A stretch of 64,000 bases of DNA from Acanthacorydalis orientalis (GCA_034766995.1 CM068320.1:23047312-23111311); one strand, 5' to 3'. Positions 36,711-50,723 are shown, counted from the stretch's first letter. Numbers and translations: made by a program. The notes: generated by a model from the letters alone, not told the origin.

Positions 36711-37682
36711 CAACTGTTCCATAAAATGGTCATCACTTATTTTTTGGAAGATGTTAGAAACAATGAATATTTAGTGAAATCTCAGCGCGATTCAAAAACA
36801 AAGGCGGGTGGTATTCTGTAATCAGTTTTTGGTACTCTGTAGCGGGAAGGAAGAAGTTATTGACTCCATTGTTACAGGCGATGAAACTATAGTTCTATAA
36901 ATGACCTGATATGAAAAAGAAGTCAATTGAATGGCATTTAAGAGGCGAACTAGACCCAAAGTAAGCGATAGTATTTTGGGTTTCCCAAGGAATCCTTATG
37001 ATCGATTCTAAAGAAAGAGACACTGTAGTTAATATCGATTATTATGCTTCATTACTGAGACAACTTCCGAAAAAAATAACTTAAAAACGTCGCGAGAAAA
37101 TCTGTCGAGATATTCTTCTTCCACACGACAATGCACTCTTCCATACTGCTGCGGCTACGAAGAATTCTGTTCGAGAATGCGGTTTTAAAGAAGTCACCCA
37201 CCCACCTTACAGTCCTGACCTGGTATCTAGCGACAGTTTTCTATTCGCGAAATTGAAGGCCGGTATTCAGGGAGAAAATTTGGCAGCAATTTAGGAAGTG
37301 AAAACAGCATTTTTGGTCCATTTTGAATACAAAACTTCAGAGTACTTTCTTTTCTGCGAATTTTAAAGAAGTATGAATCGTGCTATCGTCTAGTGTCGTT
37401 ATCGTGTTAGTGCCTTTATATACTAGATCATCTCATGGGGATGGAATTTCTCCAAAATCAATCTCTGTCTTCATATTGTGTATTGTCTGTGAATGAATAT
37501 GAAGTCTTATTCGTGGAATATGTGGAAAAACATGAGTATATTTTTTAAAAGCTTAGAAGCTGAAACTAAGCGCTGTAAAAAGTGTATAGAAATCAAAAGG
37601 GAATATATTGAAAAATAATAGAAAAATATGTTCTGTATTTTCTTTCTCCTTTTATTCCATATCATATATACCTGGAACCATC

Positions 37683-37686
<4 letters not shown>
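36571..37686 (+). mobile_element. Old mariner with D34D remnants
   Basis: Inverted ends CAGGTGGTTCCAGGTATTCT (left) and, reverse-complemented, GAGGATGGTTCCAGGTATAT (right), both against (TA)n. Broken plus-strand frames contain DSIVTGDETIVL, KKSIEWHLRG, HDNALFHTAAATKNSVRECG and HPPYSPDLVSSDSFLFAKLK. Many stops and frameshifts are present, and the N-terminus is largely missing. A (CT)n(TA)n microsatellite (36661-36706) grew inside the left end. Confidence 0.8.
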
Positions 37687-37740
<54 letters not shown>

Positions 37741-37857
37741 GTAGAAGATTTGAAATTTATAAAATTGTTATGTAAGAAATTTTATGGTAATAAAAATGAA
37801 CATTATTTTTTTTATTTTTACTAGTATAGAATAAAAAAAAAGATCTTTTTATTCATG

Positions 37858-37910
<53 letters not shown>

Positions 37911-38445
37911 TACTTATTTTATAAAGAATAAACTGTTCTGTAATACTAATATATTTAAATGAATATCCGTTACAAATTACATACAAAAACCCTATTATGT
38001 TTTCACTCTTCATGAAAGTTTTCACTTTTTAACTGTTGTTAATACATTTGTTTTTGCAAAAATGTTCGTACTTCGGCTATGTCAGAACTACTTCTCAACT
38101 AACAATAAATTAAAACATAATATCGTATTAAAATTAATTATCCGATAAGATATATGCAATGATACTAACAAAAATGACTTTCAGTGTAATTTATTAAAAT
38201 TTTATTCATCATTCCAATAATGTTTTTTTAGAAAATCTTTTAATATGAAAATACTATGAATTTAATATGAAATAATATAAAAAATGTTTATAGTAAATTA
38301 TAAATAGATATAAGATTCTACAATCTCTATGAAAAGTGAAAATGAAAAGAACATAAATATTTTATGTAACCTATATTAACCAATTTAGGTATATGATTAG
38401 AAAAAAAAAACAAACAAATTATTTATATAAATACAAATATTATAC

Positions 38446-38502
<57 letters not shown>

Positions 38503-38980
38503 CAGAATTGTATGTTTTGATAATCTATGAATACATAGTGTATTATCTATAATGAGTAATTTTAGATATCTATAAAGCACTTACAATAATATCTGAAGAA
38601 CAAGGTGTTCTTAAAATAATTCGTCTGAATCTGAAATTATTTAGAATTCGTGTTATCTCAAGAGTATTCTCTTATCTCCCAACACTTCACTCGATTCGAT
38701 GGACATTGAATGTATGCAAGCAATTGTGCGGGTTCGAACATCATTGAAGCGGGCTGAGTTCAATTCGTCTGTCCACGGCTCGATGGAGCTACGGATTGAA
38801 CTAAAAGACAGAGTCGAGGTATGCGCGACAATTCTCCATCGCGTGTTCCACGTGTCAAACACATGCACATTTTAGATATCGAGCACCGTAAATGGGTTCT
38901 CGCTCTTTCTTCGATTTAAAAAAAAAATCTCTGAGTCATGTGCGTCGCACGCAAAGAAAGTAAACGACGATTTCTTAACA

Positions 38981-39057
<77 letters not shown>

Positions 39058-39480
39058 GAAGATTGTATTAATCAATATTTACCTAACAGAATTGATAAAT
39101 ATTTTTGTACATGATTATAACATTGTGGTCGATAAGAACTGATAATAAGATTGAAATTTGTAATTTTACTATTGCAGAAAAATTCATTTATTTAGGTTAT
39201 GTTTGCTTTTAATTAGGACATCGAAATATACTACTTATTATTTTCAGATAATTTAAATGTCTGGTTTAATATTAGAATTTTTTTTTATTATATCTGAAAC
39301 AAAAATGTCTCTTTTTATATCTTTAACCATCTGCTCGATTTTTAGTTATACACAACACATAAACCTTATCTGAAGTTAATATATTTATCTCAAACATATT
39401 TATTTATCAAAACCGCTTGTATTGATCAGGACAAAAGTTGTGAAAATAAAAAACCGCTTCAAAAAAAGAATAATAAATGT
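37687..39480. other. Intergenic DNA with microsatellites
   Basis: (TA)n tracts lie at about 37686-37738, 37862-37904, 38450-38498 and 38985-39055. An unexplained G+C-richer patch at about 38650-38960 includes GCGGGTTCGAACATC and CCACGGCTCGATGGAGC. No protein or RNA family was recognised. Confidence 0.5.
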
Positions 39481-39527
39481 GTTTTTGTTGAATATTATTA
39501 TAATAAAGTTATATATATATATATATA

Positions 39528-39931
39528 ACTGAATGGACAGAAAATATTTTTAAAAATATTTAATATTTTATTACTCTATTAAGTTTTTTTTATTGGTTTC
39601 TTCAAATTAAACGGATATTTTTTATATTTTCCAAAAATTAATGTCTATAAATGTACTAATATGTTTTCAAATATGACTTGAGAATATGAAACTTAGTAAA
39701 AAATTGACTACTCGTATTATATATATATATATAACTGAATGGACAGAAAATATTTTTAAAAATATTGAATATTTTATTACTCTATTAAGTTTTTTTTTAA
39801 TAGTTTCTTTAAATTAAATGGATATTTTTTTATATTTTTCAAAAATTAATGTCTATAAATGTACTAATATGTTTTCAAATATGAGTTCGGAATATGAAAC
39901 GTAGTAAAAAAATGACTACTCGTATTAAATA

Positions 39932-39937
<6 letters not shown>
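39528..39937. repeat. Two tandem copies of a 205-bp unit
   Basis: Units begin AACTGAATGGACAGAAAATA at 39528 and 39733 and differ by a few substitutions and small indels. Each unit ends in a (TA)n tract. The last tract has expanded to about 90 bp (39930-40020). Confidence 0.9.
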
Positions 39938-40014
<77 letters not shown>

Positions 40015-40557
40015 ATATATATACATACATATATTTAAAATATGAAACTTATTATTTTATTTCTTTAAAAACGCTATTTATGAAGAATAATTATATTTTT
40101 CTTTATTTCTTTAATTTCTCATTTTTTTTGTAAAATGAATATACATATTTTTTACTAATACAAAGAACTTTTAAATTTATTTTTATGTAAAATAGTTGAA
40201 TAAATGTATTTGATGAAAATTTAATTACTTTCAACCTAATTATCTCTTACAAAAGTGCGTCTAAAAAACATCTAACAGATTGTATTAACAGAGTACAAGT
40301 CTCTCTTATCAACGTTCGCTAGTAATTATAGGTTAACATTTTATCACGCATAGAACTCAATTGACATATAACAGATTTCTACTGTCTAATCAATTATTAG
40401 TGTCACATTATCAAAGCAGATAGTCTTTATCAGTTTGATTAATCGAAAAAGTTTATTCGTTTTTAGTTACAGAAACTCTATTGTAATTAACATCAAAATG
40501 CAGGTTTTAGGATGTTGATATTTACTTGTATTTACAAATATAAAAAATAGCATTTGG

Positions 40558-41908
40558 TGATGCAAGGGCTGTTTTTTTTTCGTATTCGCGGAATGAAGGA
40601 GAAAGACTGAAATGACGAAGTTTTATATTTTTATTTTTCAATATATTATCGTACATCTGTTACATGTTTCATTTAATTTTTCTACATTCCCCTAACATAT
40701 TTGCTCATACATTTGTTACATTTTTCAAATAATTTTTCATAACCTTCATAAAAATACTTCCGATTTGTTCTCTTACTGTTCCGATTTGTCTTCAAAATGC
40801 TCATTTATAGTTGCTTGTATGATCCGTCAACTACGACATGCTTGTCATGAAGATATTTTTTTCAAATAAGGAAACAGATAATAATTACTTGATACCAGAT
40901 CACAGATCAGTACTATAAGGTGGATGATTAATTTATTCAAATCTCTATGCCGTCAGAGCAGTCTAGACTCTGTGAACTGATGCATTGACATAAATTGAGA
41001 GCACCTTTTATTTATTTACTTCTTATTTTTTCCTTTATGGCTTCTTTTAAACAATATAGAATATCAGCGTTTTATAATCTATCAGTAAAATTCCTTATGA
41101 GTTCCAAAGCACTGTTTTCCATTACATTTCTAGTTAACGTTTCCTTAAAGTTCTTAGAGGGTGTCCCAATCTTTCGTTGCCACTGTATAGACTCCTGTTT
41201 TAATTCAGGGTCGTAATAATAAACCCAAGTTTTATCACCAGTAACAATTCTGCTGACAATGTTTTTTGATACGCTCCAAACAGTTCCACAAACAGCTTAC
41301 AGCATTCAATTATGTATTTCTTTTTTGTAGTGGAAACATTCGTGGCACCCATCTTGACCTGACTTTTGATATTTCAATGGATTATTTCTATCGCCAGTGT
41401 TTCGGATATTTTGAATCTTTCTGCGATTTCTTTAAGTTTTACTCCCCCATTTTTCATAAGGACATTTTCGACTCTTATGACGATTTCATATATTATGACG
41501 TCACTTGGTCTACCAATGCGATCATCGTCTTCTAATGGTACTCTATTTTATTTAAATAAAAGTGACGATTTATATGAGTAAATCATGGGTTTTCCAGGAC
41601 AAAATCTTCATAATTTGTTTCCATTTCATTTAAAATGTTTTCAACACCTTTTCCTTGTTTCTTGAGAAATTAAATTGTTACAACAAATTCAATATTTGAT
41701 ATTTTAAAAAAAATGTCATAAACGTTAACTTAACTAATTGTTCTTTTAACAATTGCAAACAAACTTATGAGCCAATCAGCAAGACATTTTGCTTTTATAC
41801 CTAATGATTACTAAAAATGATTACCTGTCACAAAAAAATATTTTTTCCTCACCTCTTTTTATCTTCTGACTCATTCCGTAAATATAAAAAAAACAACCCT
41901 CATGCTTT
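40558..41908 (-). mobile_element. Old mariner-like element with long TIRs
   Basis: About 1.35 kb with inverted ends of about 60 bp: left GGGCTGTTTTTTTTTCGTAT and, reverse-complemented right, GGGTTGTTTTTTTTATATTT. Minus-strand frames give EDDRIGRPSDVIIYEIVIRV, VKLKEIAERFKISET, then SRIVTGDKTWVYYYDPELKQ with ESIQWQRKIGTPSK, and later NHPPYSTDL. The order matches a mariner-family transposase: linker, first Asp motif, third Asp region. The second Asp segment is not readable and stops abound. Confidence 0.8.
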
Positions 41909-42082
41909 AACACATTTAATATATTTTATAGTCAGAAAGTATGAATAATTAAAGTGAATATTATTTTAAAACTTTTGTATTATTCTTCTTCTATAGAGTT
42001 TATGAATTTAACTGATATAGACAATAAACTCTTCAAATCTACACTTTTAACTTAACAGATATATAAGAACACATTTTTTTTA

Positions 42083-42113
<31 letters not shown>

Positions 42114-42600
42114 CAAACATAATAACGTATTACATTTATTTTATAAAAGAAACAAATTTATTACAAATATTAAATTTCCCAATGTATATGCAACTTGAAA
42201 ATGAATATTTAAACAACTCTGTCTTTTCCTGTCTTTCATTATATATATATATATATATATATGCTTGTGTGTGTATGTTTGTGTGTATTGTATATATATA
42301 TATAAAATAAAAATATATGTATGTATAAAATTTAGTCAAAGAATTAAAAATTGAGCGATACAGATAAAAAATAAAATTGTAATCATATTTAAATACTAAT
42401 AACACACGTATATACCCCAATAACAGTTTATGTACCTAATTAAGTTCATATCTACCAATATATAATTATTTAAATCAAATTCACAAGTACTCAAAGAGAA
42501 TATAAAAAAAAATCCGCAGAACTTTATATAAAAAATACATATTTGCGTTTTTTTTTTGTTGTTCTCTGTATTAAATTTAAAATAGTTCAATTTAAAACAA
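41909..42600. other. A+T-rich spacer with short microsatellites
   Basis: (TA)n at about 42092-42112 and 42241-42260 with an adjoining GT-rich stretch. No gene recognised. Confidence 0.5.
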
Positions 42601-42609
42601 ACAAAAAAA

Positions 42610-42770
42610 TCTTTTGGCGCACATTTCCCTCCCATCTGTCCCCGCAACCAACGTTGCTCACTTCAACCGCACCGGCTTCTCATTTCGGATTTTCCGCTCT
42701 GATGGACGGGTATGTGCATCGCGGAAAACGAGAAAACCGCTCCGAGTCCTGGATTCACCGTGCGGTTTTT
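42610..42770 (+). pseudogene. Possible Tc1-like transposase scrap
   Basis: A G+C-richer 160-bp patch encodes HFNRTGFSFRIFRSDGRVCA then SRKTRKPLRV, similar in layout to the Tc1 stretch after the first catalytic Asp (F-x-h-F-x-S-D-G-R-V). No TIRs or other domains are visible. Weak. Confidence 0.3.
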
Positions 42771-42779
42771 GTTTAACGA

Positions 42780-43257
42780 GATTCGACACGTGGACGTTAG
42801 AATAGCAAGTATTATAGCACATAGACTATAAAATTCATAGCATCAATACATCAACTTTAATGTTATACATATTTTGTGTATATATTAATTAATTGTTTTT
42901 GATTATAAGCGCTATTTAATTCCGCTTTTGTGTAAATATTTCACATGTTTTTGTATGAGGTTTCGATACCTTATACTACTGCTGTATATTTAAAAGTTTG
43001 TATCTGTTAATAAAATGTAATAGTTTATATAATTAGATATAAATATCGAGATGATATTTGTATTTACATCCTTGTCATTAGCCAGAATTAATATTTGTGC
43101 AAATCTAAGTTTTTTATTTGCCATAATAATAATAATAAATTAATGTAATTTTAATTGTTTATTATAAATTTTATTAGTTTTAAAATTTAAATTGTAACTA
43201 ATAAACTTCATACTTTGGTATTATTTGCAAAATAAATTACTACAAAAAATAAGGTAA
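42780..43257. other. A+T-rich spacer
   Basis: Nothing recognised. Confidence 0.4.
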
Positions 43258-43336
43258 TCAAATATGATGATGATCATAATACAATGGTTACTACAAAAAA
43301 TAAGGTACATTGTATTATTGACATCATCATATTTGA
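43258..43336. repeat. Imperfect 29-bp inverted repeat with 21-nt loop
   Basis: Arms 43258-43286 and 43308-43336 pair in 26 of 29 positions (TCAAATATGATGATG...AATACAATG). The loop GTTACTACAAAAAATAAGGT is itself a near copy of the DNA just left of the first arm, suggesting a template-switch event. Confidence 0.75.
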
Positions 43337-46096
43337 CTATCTTGTTGACAATCCATACAGCTGGACAAATAATACTCGTAGTATAGTTTGTGGAATGAAA
43401 GGTAATGGAGCCGGTGAAAAGGAAAGTGTGTTAAAAAATTTTATGAAATATTTTTCGATTAATTGAACATTGTTTTAAAGTAAACAAAATAAAAATTGCA
43501 AATTTGTCGAATACAAGAAAAAATATTTTAATTCAGATTATCCATTAGAAATTTTACATTTATCTAATATATCATGGAAAATCGTTGATAATATTCAGAG
43601 AAACATGAATCTCTTGATTGGCAACATATAATTGGAAGCGAAAAAGTTGATAACAACTGAACATTTTCAGAAATAACACTAACGTTAAGTGTGAAAAATT
43701 TTGAAACAGTCAAATGCGCACAAAACGGAAAAAGAATTTTAATTTTCTTTTGTGATGCACGTGAAGAACGTGGAGTCTCGAAATTTTTACGTTTTCTTCC
43801 AAGGACGAGCTCTTTGAAAAAAAATATAATTCAATCCAATTCTCAAGTTCACAATTTTTATAGGTTTTCAAATGAAAAACCCGTGATTTTTCTGAATTTC
43901 GGACGACTGTATTTTTTTTTAATGAAAGAAAGAGTTTTAAATTTAATCTTATTAGAAAGAGATTAGTGAATTTCAAATATATATTATCCAAAAGATAGTG
44001 CTTTGAGACCATACTTTCTTTGGAAACCATCAATGGATTCCTAGATCCACGCCTGATTTCAAAGGTTTAAAAGTTATTCATTTTGAACGATTCTGTGTCT
44101 CATCTCTATACAAATTTGAATTTTCTAATCCCATTCTTCCATTTATTCATAGGTCTCTTGTTTTTTATTTCTTTTCTGTTCGTTAATACTTTCTTTTGAA
44201 TGTCCAATATCTTTTCTTTTTATCATAAGTCCTGTCTACGTCCATTTGAAGCTCGATTCTACTGTATATTCTAGCCATATCCGTTTTATCCTTCTTTTAT
44301 TTGTGTTCCTTTTTCGTTATTACTAACTTAAATTTTCTATTCTTCTTTATATAGTTAATTAATATTATTGAATATTATAATAATTGATATTAATAAATTA
44401 TATTATATAAAGTGAATATTAAAATAATAAGTTGATTATTATTTTAATATTCAAAATTCATATATAAATTTTTATAGATAAAAATATCATGTCATATGAA
44501 ATTTTTGTAACGGTTTCTAAAATAAGTCTCTAATATATTTTTTAATGAACGATTTATTTCAGTTAATTAATTGTAATTTCGTTCAGTGACTTTATTTATT
44601 TTTTTAAAAAAAGATATGAATTATTTCTTCGAAGAAACTGATCGGTTCCCTTATAAAGTTTACTTAAATGCAATTTAAAATTTTTCAGATTTCAGGAATT
44701 TTTCCATCATATTAATTTAGTAATGACATATCGAAGTCTGGTTGAATAAAATCAGCGAAAATGGTAAATGTACTAGAAATTCCAAAAAATTCATAAAACT
44801 TCTTTTGGATGTACATTTTTGCAATATGTTTCAAATTACCGTTGTTAAATATGATACTGCAACCATTTTAATACAGTGAGCACTTTTGTACAATTGTTTT
44901 TTGACGGTTTCTGAGTATAATATTTTCTTATATTAATCGATATATCATTAAATAAACTAGGTTCGAGTAAATCATTATATATTATTTATTTATAACTTAT
45001 AAAATATACAACAACTTTTGCTTGAAGGATAATTCTAACTTAAAAGTAATATGAAGCGTTTATATCTTTTTTCCATTTTCCAACGCTGTTTATTTTACTT
45101 ATTATTGTAAAGTACTAATCTTTCAAGAAATGGTTCATTTTTCACACAACCAAACAATAAAATACATATAATAACCCAGTGTAACAATATTCTCTGATAG
45201 GAAATGGAGAACCAAACGTAATCATGCCCCAAACCAATGGATTATATTATTTTTATAAGGCGGTTAAATACCCTTGATTTCTAAATTCAAAATTTTAGTT
45301 CAATTTTCTATTCTTTTATCGTATTTTTTCTATTTTTAATAGTAATTTAATAATAATTCAATGAATCTCTTTCTATTCAGTTTAATTTTTCTTAAGCTGA
45401 TTTTCAAGATAAATTGATCCCAGTTTTAATAAAGTGAGATATATTTTTTTGTAGGAAATTAAAATGAATAACATCATATCATGTGCAAAAGTATAAACAT
45501 AAAAATATTACATATGGTCAAAGAATAAAAGTACAAGGAATATACCGTTATAAAATTTATAAAAGAAAGTATAAACAACTACAGAACTTATTTGATTCTA
45601 TAATTCCAAAAACTAATAAAAATGTTGAACATAATTTTATTTTTTTAATAGTAGAAAAATCCGTATGCGATTTGATGGAAGTATTTGATGAATATTCTAG
45701 ATTTGTATTTTCTATTTAATTGACCTTCTGTCATTATTTGAAACAAGACCGTTTTATATTTTTTCTTATTTGGAATATTTTCCTTGTATTTGTTTTTATT
45801 AATTATATTCCTGTAATTTTGTTATATTCCTGTAATGTATATACTCTGTTATTATATCCTGTATATAATACTATTGTATTCCTCTAATATAATATTACCC
45901 TATTATCAGTTTATCTTTAATTATCATAAGATTTATTTTAAAGAGCTATATTGAAGTTATTTCAAATTTACATTAATCTAAAAAAAGTACAATTCTATTA
46001 AAAAAATTAAATTTATTTTAAAATTAATAATATTCGCAATTATATTTTACAATTGAACAATTTGGCATAAACCTTGATATTAAATTGTAACAAGTT

Positions 46097-46141
<45 letters not shown>

Positions 46142-47196
46142 ATTTTATCTGAAGAAAAATTTCGAGGTTATATTCTTTATTAAACAGATCATATCAGTTT
46201 TATACATTGTACATATATTTTGTTGTATACGAGCTTTTAAAGTATACAACATTGGCTTGAAAATGCATATATTCAGTGTATCTCGAATTACTTCGTTACG
46301 CCTTTTCGCAATGTAGACAGATTATAGAGATATTCATGGACGTTATGATGCCAAGGATTCATAACGTATATATCTGTAGGAGTTTTTTGGTCCCTATTAA
46401 TATGAAATGTAGTTTTTGAGCAAAATTATTGACCAATAAAAGTATACACATTATTGGTTTACTATTTGAATTCGAAAATCTATCATGTTATAATATTTTC
46501 ATAAAATTGTATTTCAGTTATGAAATTTTCAATCTTTCATTTTATTTTTATGCAAGTTTACATTCAAGTATTTGTAGTAAAATATTTATACCAGACTTAT
46601 AAATAAACAAATAATTGTATATTAATAAAACTGCTTTGTTTACTTTATAAGTAAAATTCATTTTGTTTGCATTTCAGATTTTCCATGCGTGTCTGGTCGT
46701 GCTAGTTGCAAAAAGAAATATTTATCAGCAAATATACATTTGTATAATTAATAGTATGTGTTTTCTTTTAAGAAAAAAATATGTATCTATTTGATAAATG
46801 ATCAGGTAAATTGAGAAACATTTTCTATGTTACTGTTTTATTTTTTGAAAAAATGAAATTATTTCAATTTATTAGTCATTATTTCTGAAATTTTTTAATA
46901 CAATAATGCAAATAATATTTTGTTTCAGACATTATTTTTAAGTCACACTTAGTTTTGGTAGCTGAAAATAGTTTTAACACTTGAGCTATATTCAACTAGC
47001 CTTGCGTGTAGTTTATTTAGATAAATTTAAATGAAAACAACAACAGATACACGAAAATTATTAAACAAATAAATAATTGAATTAAATGGAAATGTTTAAT
47101 AGGGTTTAATTTATTCTACATTATACTTAAATCTAATTTCTTATCTAATCAAATATAAATGTCTAAGTATTTTTTCTATTTTAGAATGTTTAACAT
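43337..47196. other. Intergenic DNA with no supported gene
   Basis: Short open frames (43691-43966, 43710-44033 minus, 45483-45719) match nothing I know. The last has KRKYKQLQNLFDSIIP and could be an exon but has no partners. (TA)n lies at 46100-46138. Confidence 0.45.
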
Positions 47197-47202
47197 TTAA
47201 TT

Positions 47203-47797
47203 AGTTTAATTTTAATGAAATAAATACAAATAGTTTTTAATTATTCTTAAATAAAACCTGTTTATTTACATAATAATTGTTAGTTAATTTAAATAATTTC
47301 ATGTTAAATGTTTCAATAAAATTTTAATTAAACTTTTCAGTTTAGGACGCTTGATTAAGAAATCTTCCAGTAGTCATAATTGTACTAAAAATTACATTTA
47401 TTATTATTATTTATTTTAGGTACTTGTATAAATACCTAAAATAAATAATATTCAGATATTTAATTTGCCATTACTGTAATTAACATGAATATTATAACTA
47501 GTTTAATTTTAATGAAGTAAATACAAATAGTTTTTAATTATTCTTAAATAAAGACTGTTTATTTACATAATAATTGTTAGTTAATTTAAATAATTTCATG
47601 TTAAATGTTTTAATAAAATTTTAATTACATTTTTGAATTTAGAACGCTTGATCAGGAAATCTTCCAATAGTCATAATTGTACTAAAAATTACAATTATTA
47701 TCATTATTTATTTTAGGTACTTATATAAATACCTAAAATAAATAATATTTAGATTTTTAATTGGCCATTACTCTAATTAACATGAATATTATAACAA
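47203..47797. repeat. Two tandem copies of a 297-bp unit with conserved hairpin
   Basis: Units start AGTTTAATTTTAATGAA at 47203 and 47500 and are highly similar throughout. Each contains a hairpin: in unit 1 the arms 47405-47422 (TATTATTTATTTTAGGTA) and 47433-47450 pair perfectly around a 10-nt loop. The same stem is preserved in unit 2 (about 47703-47746). Confidence 0.9.
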
Positions 47798-49909
47798 GTT
47801 AGGATCAAAAAGATGAAGTTTTTAACAGTAATATAAATTTTGTGATTCTAATTTTAAAATAAGTTTTTATTGATATCATAACATGTAAAATTAAAATTAT
47901 AATTTTGTATTTTTATATATGTGATCATTTACTTTACTGCATTGTCTTGGTGGTTTTCGACAGTTTGATTGGTATGATTTTCTATTTTTAATTCTACTAT
48001 ACCTTTTCTTATAGATTTTAAAGAATCAAACTTTTATCTAGACATTTTCTAAGATCTATCTGAAAATGGTACTTGTGCCAAAACTAATAGTGGAGATGAA
48101 AACATCAAGTAATCAAAAATGATAAAGATCATCACAACAACATAAATATATATTTTTAAATTAATAATTTAATTAATACTAATACATTAAAGTAAAATAA
48201 TTGAAATAGAAAGTTAAGATATAGATTATATAAGATTAAAATAATATAATTTATAATATATATCTTTAATCATCTGTTATATATAATATAACATCTTTAA
48301 ATATTTTGGAACAAAATTAAAATTTTGTTCAAGATAATATTATTACCATAACAGCTAGTACATTACAAAAAAAAAGATGTCAGTGCGAAAGGTAATAATG
48401 GCAAAAATGTAAACAATAAATCTAAAGAATGAAAAATATCAAAAAATAACAATATATATATATATATATATACAAATACACTGATATAAATTTACATCCA
48501 TACAATAATTTTAAGACAACATTGAAACAGATTGCGCCTGTTCTCGTAAACGTGAAATATTTTTATAATTACCTGCACATACTGCAAAAGAAAATAGCAG
48601 CAATATTCTGTTCTATTGTTGCAGTGATGTTCAAGTTAACTTTTTGCTCGACCGCCAGTGAACGAATCCTGGCAGTTTGTACGGTTGAAATAAATTAATT
48701 TCGTTTAATTAATATTTTAGTGCTCGCAAGATTGGTACGTACTGACTTTTCTTCTCCACTGTGTTTTATTAATTCAATAACTTCAGTACCAGGCACAGAA
48801 GTTTTACTACATGATAAATTGCTTATTATATATTATCATAAATTTTGGATTGTATATTTTATTTCGTGTAACAACAGTTCGGTCACAAAATGTTTAAATA
48901 TAGATACAATTTCGAATTGCCAGTTTCTCGTTACATATTGCGGATATTGGTTAGCGTGCGAACGTGAAGTTTACTTTAGATCTACTTACTGATATTACTT
49001 TCATTTCTTTTCAGGAAACTAGACACACATAAAACTTTTAAGTGTTTATTTTCTTTATTTTCTAAAAATACCAATTTTGAATCCTCACGTTCATATAATG
49101 TATACGTGGAATACAATTTCTCTATAGTTCAAGTTCACTTAGCTATTTTCTTATGTAAATTATCTTTTTGTATTCTGACACTTGTAGACAAATTTATTGA
49201 ACATATATTGTTCAATATTCGTATTATAAATTCTTTTATTTGAAGTGAAACACATCAAATTAATGTTTAAAATAGACTTTTTATCTTATTATTCCTATAA
49301 ATACTAAATGTTTTGGTCGTTCTGGTTTTTAAATATAGGATCATCACATATTGAGAAACATGAGCATTAGATGCACTACCTGGTGGACAAAATGAAACAC
49401 AATGGGATTGATTAGTTTTAGTTGTCAGATAATGTGTTTAAATTCAGTAAACGGTTTGATCTTAGCAAATCACAGACTTTACTTCAAATAAACTATTTTA
49501 TTGCTATATAATTATGCAAATAGTGTGTGTAAATGACAATCACATTTGACTATTTTTCAACTTGGACAAAATGGTTAATAAATTAGGTGAGACGGAAATA
49601 TCGGTAAAGTGACTTGTTCATGTATAAATATTTTATTTTATTTCGTGTGGACATTCTTTAAATATGAAGTTAAGAATAAAAAAAAATACAATTTAATGAA
49701 CAACACTACAGTTCACATCTTTCTTCATCTTATTAAAGTAAGTTACATATTCACCATTTATTAAATTTCGTTCAGTAAGAAAATTATTGTTCGATTTTCT
49801 GTAACTAAATTATATATTTCTTGTACAGACGTTTTAATGATTCTACTTTCATTCAGCAAACAAATCTGTTGTACATTCAAAGATCAACTGTTTAGATACT
49901 TTTTTTGAA
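47798..49909. other. Intergenic DNA
   Basis: No gene or element supported. A 90-codon frame (48720-48992) begins at an AG that follows a pyrimidine-rich run and has near-normal composition (VPGTEVLLHDKLLIIYYHKF). It could be part of an unknown exon. Confidence 0.4.
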
Positions 49910-49922
49910 TATATATATATAC

Positions 49923-49960
<38 letters not shown>

Positions 49961-49961
49961 C

Positions 49962-50031
<70 letters not shown>
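49910..50031. repeat. Long compound (TA)n tract
   Basis: Two TA runs separated by ACATGTATATATACATAT. It directly precedes the first copy of the 220-bp repeat. Confidence 0.9.
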
Positions 50032-50034
<3 letters not shown>

Positions 50035-50260
50035 AGTATGTCTATAAAATCACTCTCACAGTTATATTGTGACCTGTTGTTTTATAAAGTCGCACATTTC
50101 ATTGCAATTTTATTATACCAATATCATAATTTTTCGTGTAACTTCATGTGTCATCGTTAATAATAATTTAACACAAAATCTCTTTCTCTTTCTTCACTTT
50201 TTTTTTACACTATATTTTGTACAATTGTTTATACATTTTTTGGAAGTTGACGGACCATTT
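50031..50260 (+). repeat. Triplicated 220-bp repeat, copy 1
   Basis: Starts TGTTAGTATGTCTATAAAAT and contains ATTGTGACCTGTTGTTTTAT and GTAACTTCATGTGTCATCGT. Copies 2 and 3 are at 50438-50632 and 51109-51330. All end at or near (TA)n. No coding capacity. Confidence 0.8.
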
Positions 50261-50289
50261 ATATATATATATATATACGTACGTGTGTG

Positions 50290-50400
50290 TATAGGGGGAT
50301 TTTCCCCCTAGTCGCTACGTTTATAGACACGGGGGAATCCACCCCCGCACGTTTTGCACGCTTACACGACTCGCTTCGCTCGTATCCCATATATTAGCTT
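50290..50400. other. Cluster of GC-rich hairpins
   Basis: Inverted repeat TAGGGGGATTTTCCCCCTA (50292-50310), then CGGGGG/CCCCCG (50330-50347), then ACTCGCTTCGCTCGT. It is strikingly G+C-rich inside A+T-rich DNA, and may be a subterminal region of an unrecognised transposon such as a Helitron. Confidence 0.45.
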
Positions 50401-50437
50401 CAATATCATAATATATATATATATATATATATATATA

Positions 50438-50632
50438 GGTTAGTATGTCTATATAACCACTCACAAAGTTATATTGCGATCTGTTGTTTTATAAAATCAT
50501 TACTATTAAATTTTTCATGTAACTTCAGGTGTCATCGTTAAAAATAATTTGATAGAAAATTTCTACATGTTTTTTGTCCAATTTTCAATACAATATTTTG
50601 TCCAATTTTTGAAATTTTGCGGGACATTTTTA
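50438..50632 (+). repeat. Triplicated 220-bp repeat, copy 2
   Basis: Matches copy 1 from GTTAGTATGTCTATATAACC through ACTTCAGGTGTCATCGTTAA to the GGGACATTTTTATAT end. Confidence 0.8.
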
Positions 50633-50692
50633 TATATATATACATACATATGTATATATACATATATATATATGTATATATATAAACATATG

Positions 50693-50723
<31 letters not shown>

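Noticed and set aside
45483..45719. 78-codon frame with KRKYKQLQNLF as a chromatin-complex subunit
   Set aside because: The resemblance is limited to a short Lys-rich helix and there are no flanking exons, so no family was assigned.
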